Positions 59,572 to 64,000 of a stretch of 64,000 nt of DNA are shown piece by piece. Made by a program: the position numbers and the translations under genes. Under the pieces are notes generated by a model. The model was not told where the DNA came from. It saw only the letters and a list, made by a program, of their open reading frames with translations, and did no database searches. Source of the DNA: Fundicoccus_A sp052115865. Lineage in GTDB: Bacteria > Bacillota > Bacilli > Lactobacillales > Aerococcaceae. The stretch is from positions 1-64,000 of the forward strand of contig NZ_JBQKME010000005.1 of assembly GCF_052115865.1 (NCBI RefSeq). The letters run 5' to 3'. Every line of letters begins with the position of its first letter. Positions within the stretch are counted from its first letter, which is position 1.

Positions 59572-61103
59572 TGACTAAAGCACCTGTTGCATTAATCATT
59601 TTAGATGGCTTTGCTATTCGAGATGAAGTAAAAGGAAATGCAGTAAAAGCCGCAAAAAAACCTAATTTTGATCGTTATTGGAATGAATTTCCACACAATC
59701 AATTAAAAGCTTCGGGAGAAGATGTTGGTTTACCAGATGGTCAAATGGGTAACTCAGAAGTTGGTCATATGAATATCGGTGCAGGACGTATTGTCTACCA
59801 ATCATTAACCAGAATTAATCTAGCGATTCGAGATAAAAGCTTTTTTGAAATTCCTGAATTAAATGAAGCGATTGATCACGCAATTGAAAACGATAAAGCA
59901 CTGCATTTAATGGGATTATTATCTGATGGTGGGGTTCACTCGCATTACGAACACTTATTTGCCTTATTGCAATTAGCAAAAAATAAAGGCTTGGAAAAAG
60001 TTTATGTTCATGGTTTCCTAGATGGACGAGATGTTCCACCTCAATCAGCAGTAGATTTGGTTAAAGACACCGAAGAAAAAATTAAAGAAATTGGTGTAGG
60101 ACGCATTGCATCTATTTCTGGACGATATTATGCAATGGACCGTGACAAACGCTGGGACCGTGTAGAATTGGCCTATAATGCAGTGGTTAAAGGTCAAGCG
60201 CCGACAGCTACCTCTGCTGTTGAAGGAGTAGAAGCGTCTTATGCTAACGGAGTAAATGATGAATTCGTAATTCCTTTCGTTATCGAAAATGAAAATGAGC
60301 ATCCAGTAAAAATTGAAGACAATGATTCTGTCATCTTCTTTAATTTCAGACCGGACCGTGCGATCCAATTAAGTACAGCTTTATCTAATCCTGGATTTGA
60401 TGGTTTTGATGTAGGTACTGATGCTCCTAAAGATTTAGACTTCGTCACTTTTACAGAGTATAGTGCAGAAGTTATTTCTAAAATAGCCTTTAAAAAAGTC
60501 GATTTAACGAATACAATCGGTGAAGTATTAGCTAAAGCGGATAAAACACAGTTGCGTATAGCTGAAACTGAGAAGTTTCCGCATGTGACATTCTTTATGA
60601 GTGGTGGTCGCCATGAAACATTTGATGGTGAAGAACGCATCTTAATTCCTTCACCAAAAGTAGCCACTTATGATTTGAAACCTGAAATGTCTGCCTATGA
60701 GGTAAAAGATGCCTTAGTTAAAACGATTAACGAAGATCGCATCGATGCGATTATTCTAAACTTTGCTAACCCTGATATGGTTGGTCATAGCGGGATGTTA
60801 GAACCAACTGTAAAAGCAATTGAAGCCGTTGATGAGTGTTTAGGTGAAATCGTTGACTTAATTTTATCTGAAGGTGGAGCTGCCATTATTACAGCTGATC
60901 ATGGAAATTCAGATGAAGTGACAACCCTTGAAGGTAAACCGATGACGGCACACACAACAAATCCAGTTCCAGTTATTGTAACGAAAAAAGATATTACTGT
61001 TAGAAGTGGTGGACGATTAGCCGATTTAGCACCTACCATGCTCGATTTGTTAAATATTGAAAAACCTGAAGATATGACAGGTGAAAGTTTGATTGAAAAG
61101 TAA
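59571..61103 (+). CDS. gpmI: 2,3-bisphosphoglycerate-independent phosphoglycerate mutase
   Basis: 510-residue Mn-dependent mutase of the alkaline-phosphatase superfamily. Asp12 (ILDGFAIRD), phospho-acceptor Ser62 (GQMGNSEVGHM) and later metal ligands in ITADHGNSDE and MTAHTTNPVP. Overlaps tpiA by 1 nt, so translation is coupled. No cofactor-dependent mutase is seen in the window. Confidence 0.97.
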   Translation: MTKAPVALIILDGFAIRDEVKGNAVKAAKKPNFDRYWNEFPHNQLKASGEDVGLPDGQMGNSEVGHMNIGAGRIVYQSLTRINLAIRDKSFFEIPELNEAIDHAIENDKALHLMGLLSDGGVHSHYEHLFALLQLAKNKGLEKVYVHGFLDGRDVPPQSAVDLVKDTEEKIKEIGVGRIASISGRYYAMDRDKRWDRVELAYNAVVKGQAPTATSAVEGVEASYANGVNDEFVIPFVIENENEHPVKIEDNDSVIFFNFRPDRAIQLSTALSNPGFDGFDVGTDAPKDLDFVTFTEYSAEVISKIAFKKVDLTNTIGEVLAKADKTQLRIAETEKFPHVTFFMSGGRHETFDGEERILIPSPKVATYDLKPEMSAYEVKDALVKTINEDRIDAIILNFANPDMVGHSGMLEPTVKAIEAVDECLGEIVDLILSEGGAAIITADHGNSDEVTTLEGKPMTAHTTNPVPVIVTKKDITVRSGGRLADLAPTMLDLLNIEKPEDMTGESLIEK

Positions 61104-61111
61104 AAAAAACT

Positions 61112-61140
61112 TTGCATTTTGATTGAATAATGAATAGAAT
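61112..61140 (+). promoter_or_regulatory. Possible separate promoter for eno
   Basis: TTGCAT (61112-61117), 17-bp spacer, TAGAAT (61135-61140). A weak hairpin (TTAGC..GCTAA) lies between it and the ribosome site. Confidence 0.45.
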
Positions 61141-61203
61141 AAGAATAGGTTAGCTATAGCGAAAATGCTGCTAAGTTAACAATAATATTAAGGAGAGAAA
61201 TAA

Positions 61204-62502
61204 ATGCCATATATTACAGATGTATACGCTAGAGAAGTCCTTGACTCACGTGGTAATCCTACCATTGAAGTAGAAGTTGAAACAGATAGTGGAGCTAGAG
61301 GACGTGGAATGGTTCCTTCAGGTGCTTCAACAGGAGAACACGAAGCAGTTGAATTACGTGATGGTGATAAAAGCCGTTATTTAGGTAAAGGAACTACTAA
61401 AGCTGTTGACAATGTTAATAATATTATTGCTGAAACTTTATTAGGATATAGTGTTTTAGAGCAGCAACTAATAGACCAAACAATGATTGAATTGGATGGT
61501 ACACCAAATAAAGGTAAATTAGGTGCTAATGCTATTTTAGCAGTATCTATTGCTGTTGCACATGCAGCTGCTGATTACTTAGGAATTCCTTTATACAGAT
61601 ATTTAGGTGGAGTGAATACTAAATTATTACCTACACCAATGATGAATATCGTTAACGGTGGTTCTCACTCTGATGCACCAATCGCATTCCAAGAATTCAT
61701 GATTATGCCAACAGGAGCTCCTACTTTCAAAGAAGCTTTACGTTGGGGTGCTGAAATCTTCCACGCATTAAAAGACATCTTAAAAGGTCGTGGATTAGAA
61801 ACTTCAGTAGGTGACGAAGGTGGTTTTGCTCCTCGTTTTGAAGGAACTGAAGACGGTGTAGAAACAATCTTAGAAGCTATCAAATCAGTTGGTTTAGAGC
61901 CAGGGAAAGATGTATTTATTGCATTTGACTGTGCTGCTTCAGAATTCTACGAAGATGGCGTTTATAACTACGCTAAATTCGAAGGAGAAAATGGTGCAAA
62001 ACGTACTGCTGAAGAACAAGTAGACTACTTAGAAGAATTAGTTAATAAATATCCAATTATCTCAATTGAAGATGGTATGGATGAAAACGACTGGGATGGA
62101 TGGAAATTACTTACTGAACGTTTAGGTGAACGTGTACAATTAGTTGGTGACGACTTATTCGTTACAAACACTGAAATCTTAGAACGTGGTATTAACGAAA
62201 AAGTAAGTAACTCTATTCTAATTAAAGTGAACCAAATTGGTACATTAACAGAAACATTTGATGCAATTGAAATGGCTAAAAAAGCTGGTTACACTGCTGT
62301 TATTTCTCACCGTTCAGGTGAAACAGAAGATGCAACAATTGCTGACATTGCTGTTGCAACAAATGCTGGTCAAATCAAAACAGGATCACTTTCAAGAACT
62401 GACCGTATCGCTAAATACAATCAATTATTAAGAATTGAAGATGAATTAGCAGAATCAGCTCGTTATGATGGTGTTAAAGTATTCTACAATTTGGAAGATT
62501 AA
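61204..62502 (+). CDS. eno: Enolase
   Basis: 432-residue Mg-dependent enzyme converting 2-phosphoglycerate to PEP. N-terminus ITDVYAREVLDSRGNPT, catalytic region ..VGDEGGFAP.., metal ligands in ..FDCAASEFY, ..SIEDGMDENDW, ..GDDLFVTN, and ISHRSGETEDATIADIAV. Heavily biased codon use. Last gene of the glycolytic run, with its own terminator. Confidence 0.98.
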   Translation: MPYITDVYAREVLDSRGNPTIEVEVETDSGARGRGMVPSGASTGEHEAVELRDGDKSRYLGKGTTKAVDNVNNIIAETLLGYSVLEQQLIDQTMIELDGTPNKGKLGANAILAVSIAVAHAAADYLGIPLYRYLGGVNTKLLPTPMMNIVNGGSHSDAPIAFQEFMIMPTGAPTFKEALRWGAEIFHALKDILKGRGLETSVGDEGGFAPRFEGTEDGVETILEAIKSVGLEPGKDVFIAFDCAASEFYEDGVYNYAKFEGENGAKRTAEEQVDYLEELVNKYPIISIEDGMDENDWDGWKLLTERLGERVQLVGDDLFVTNTEILERGINEKVSNSILIKVNQIGTLTETFDAIEMAKKAGYTAVISHRSGETEDATIADIAVATNAGQIKTGSLSRTDRIAKYNQLLRIEDELAESARYDGVKVFYNLED

Positions 62503-62518
62503 TAATTCTGATTTAAAC

Positions 62519-62551
62519 AACTCCCGCAAATAAAAATTTGCGGGAGTTTTT
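62519..62551 (+). terminator. Terminator after eno
   Basis: Perfect 13-bp stem AACTCCCGCAAAT (62519-62531) / ATTTGCGGGAGTT (62536-62548), 4-nt loop, T run. Confidence 0.93.
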
Positions 62552-62635
62552 ACATTTAATTTACATAGATAACATAGTTGCTTTACAATGATTTGATATA
62601 CTGAAATTAAAACAATCATTCAATAAGGAGCTAAC

Positions 62636-63409
62636 ATGGAGTATTACGATCAACATTTACACACATTTTTTTCGCCTGACTCGACAGAAGAATTTGAAAA
62701 TTATTTACGTTTAACCGATATTTATCTGGTCACCACTGAACATTTAGACTACTATGCCAATAGTCAAGTAGTTCTTGATTATGCTAATTATAGCAAGCAT
62801 ATTGATCAATTGAATCAACGATACAATAACCGAATTCTTAAAGGAATCGAAGTGGGTTATACTCGAAATGATAAGCAAGAAATTTTAAACTATTTAAGTG
62901 ATAAAAACTTTGATATTATTTTATTAAGCATCCACCAAAATGGAAAGCACGGTTTTATGACATTAAATCATGATACAAAACCAATTGAAACTCATTTAGA
63001 AGAATACTTTTCACTAATGCTTGAAGGGATTCAGTTTGCTGAATTTGCTAATGTACTAGCTCATTTTGATTTTGGGCTAAGAGGTTATGATCCGGTAGAA
63101 GTCGATCATCTAAGACCCTTCGAATCAATTCTTAAGGATATTTTCGCTATTATTATTGAACGCCAACAAGCCCTTGAACTGAACACGCGTAGTATGTATC
63201 GCTACCATGATGCACATTTATATGAATACGTCATCGATTTATATCAAAGTGTTGGTGGAGAATTATTTACGGTAAGTTCTGATGCCCATGTTGCTTCCGA
63301 TTATCGTTTTGAATTTGATAAAGCATTTAGCATGTTAAGAAAAAGAGGCGTAGATCAACTGGTAGTCTACCAAAAACAAAAAGCAATTATGGTTGACCTA
63401 CCAAAATAA
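62636..63409 (+). CDS. PHP-domain phosphatase, histidinol-phosphatase (HisJ) family
   Basis: 257-residue PHP hydrolase. Metal-binding motifs: His7 and His9 (DQHLHTFFSPDS), KGIEVGY, LLSIH, ..LAHFDFGLRGYD, and the C-terminal SSDAHVASDYRFE. Looks like HisJ, the histidinol-phosphatase of histidine synthesis, but no other his gene is near, so the substrate may differ. Extended -10 TGATATACT before the gene; AAGGAG site. Confidence 0.82.
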   Translation: MEYYDQHLHTFFSPDSTEEFENYLRLTDIYLVTTEHLDYYANSQVVLDYANYSKHIDQLNQRYNNRILKGIEVGYTRNDKQEILNYLSDKNFDIILLSIHQNGKHGFMTLNHDTKPIETHLEEYFSLMLEGIQFAEFANVLAHFDFGLRGYDPVEVDHLRPFESILKDIFAIIIERQQALELNTRSMYRYHDAHLYEYVIDLYQSVGGELFTVSSDAHVASDYRFEFDKAFSMLRKRGVDQLVVYQKQKAIMVDLPK

Positions 63410-63798
63410 TAAAATTTAACATATATTATCAATTGGAATAAATGAGCATAAATTTATTCGTAAATTCATATAAAAAGAAGCCTGAATTCTAGAGTTAAAA
63501 AATTTAGGCTTTTTTGCATTTCTAAAATAAAAAATTAAAAAACAAAAACAGAAATATCTAAAAAAATAAATAATATTTCATCAACAAGTCGTTGATTTAA
63601 TAATAAAATATGCTAGTTTTATTTTATAAAATATTGTAAAAAAGGGAATTGAATGATATTAAACATGAGAAGTATATAGTTTTAATGTAAAAATATACAT
63701 CTCAATAAAGTGTTTGATGCTCAAGAAATGACTAGCAATAATATAAAAGAAAAAAATAAAATATATTCAATAAAATATATAATGAATATAGATATTTA
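63410..63798. other. AT-rich intergenic region before the final partial gene
   Basis: Apart from the terminator at 63478-63515 I see no gene or clear promoter. The region is dominated by A and T runs, typical of an accessory or phase-shifting boundary. Confidence 0.5.
63478..63516 (+). terminator. Terminator after the PHP phosphatase gene
   Basis: AAGCCTGAATT (63478-63488) / AATTTAGGCTT (63501-63511), 11 bp with one G-U, then T run. Confidence 0.82.
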
Positions 63799-64000
63799 AT
63801 GTTTTTGTTGTTAGTCATTGGTTTGTTTTTCAATTCGTTTTTAACGACCTATTCAATCTGTACAAATGAGAACGCTTTATTAGAGTGTATAGAATCTGAA
63901 AGTGAAGTCACTGAGAGGACTATACTCTTTGATCAACCAACACATACTAATTTACGTACGAGTAGTGATATCGTTATTCCAATAAAAATTGAACATTTTG
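63799..64000 (+). CDS. Partial gene for a possible secreted or surface protein, cut by the window end
   Basis: Open from ATG 63799 to the window edge. Begins with a hydrophobic segment MFLLLVIGLFFNSFLTTYS, then a polar region with ..NENALLECIESESEVTERT.. and ..THTNLRTSSDIVIP... The same frame stays open back to 63760, adding NIFNKIYNEYRYL, a basic stretch that would suit a signal peptide; no canonical start or good ribosome site precedes either point. Start therefore uncertain. No family recognised. Confidence 0.45.
   Translation, partial: MFLLLVIGLFFNSFLTTYSICTNENALLECIESESEVTERTILFDQPTHTNLRTSSDIVIPIKIEHF

Noticed and set aside
1..64000. CRISPR arrays, tRNA or rRNA genes, prophage
   Set aside because: I found no regularly spaced direct repeats, no cloverleaf with a CCA end and no phage structural genes.

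Overview
The window is 64 kb of AT-rich chromosomal DNA from a low-GC Gram-positive bacterium. Strong GGAGG ribosome sites, TTGACA/TATAAT promoters, a T-box, an L20-type leader, a CtsR operator and gene clusters such as mecA-coiA-pepF, yqeG-yqeH-yhbY-nadD-yqeK-rsfS-yqeM-ylbM-yceD-rpmF and cggR-gap-pgk-tpiA-gpmI-eno place it in the order Lactobacillales. An Aerococcaceae or Carnobacteriaceae relative is my guess; no rRNA or species marker is present. Almost everything is core genome. The accessory pieces are the two ends (1-1150 and 63.4-64 kb) and one short IS-like scar near 44.9 kb.

Layout. 1-1150: an IS3-like right end, a broken secreted-peptide gene and decayed sequence. 1.2-4.9 kb: mecA, coiA, pepF. 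5.0-6.9 kb (minus): trmB, ytmP-like kinase, small membrane-anchored protein. 7.1-18.4 kb: pepA, ytpR, an unrecognised protein in the SftA slot, murC, polA, mutM, coaE, nrdR, dnaB, dnaI, small membrane protein. 18.4-20.7 kb: T-box and thrS. 20.7-24.3 kb: DacA-type PBP, O-antigen-ligase-like membrane protein, CatE-like dioxygenase. 24.4-25.8 kb: L20 leader, infC, rpmI, rplT. 25.9-29.4 kb: heterodimeric ABC exporter. 29.6-31.3 kb: pheA, tyrA. 31.3-37.3 kb: spxH and yjbK (minus), then relQ, nadK, thioredoxin-like lipoprotein, RluD-like synthase, mgtE. 37.4-42.5 kb: GNAT, NADH oxidase, DivIVA-like protein, prfC, DUF1827. 42.6-47.7 kb: ptsHI, IS-like scar, glycolipid glycosyltransferase, 3-HIBADH-like dehydrogenase, DUF1797. 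48-54.4 kb: ribosome, NAD and tRNA housekeeping cluster. 54.4-63.4 kb: clpP, the lower-glycolysis operon and a PHP phosphatase. The window ends inside a possible surface-protein gene.

The genes serve replication and repair (polA, mutM, dnaB, dnaI, nrdR), translation (thrS, infC, rpmI, rplT, rpmF, prfC, rsfS, tmcAL, yqeH), wall and membrane (murC, dacA, glycosyltransferase), carbon flow (ptsHI, glycolysis) and stress (clpP, spxH, relQ, mecA).

The most interesting signal concerns translation starts. Besides infC, which has an AUC start (IF3 genes classically use such codons), two nearby genes, rsfS and tmcAL (ylbM), can only be read at full conserved length from AUU codons. Each sits 6-7 nt after a strong Shine-Dalgarno. 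This suggests a small set of genes coupled to initiation-factor-3 discrimination. Other unusual sites are the pepA ribosome site, split from its start codon by a hairpin, and the coiA ribosome site, buried in the mecA terminator beside a ComX-box-like sequence.
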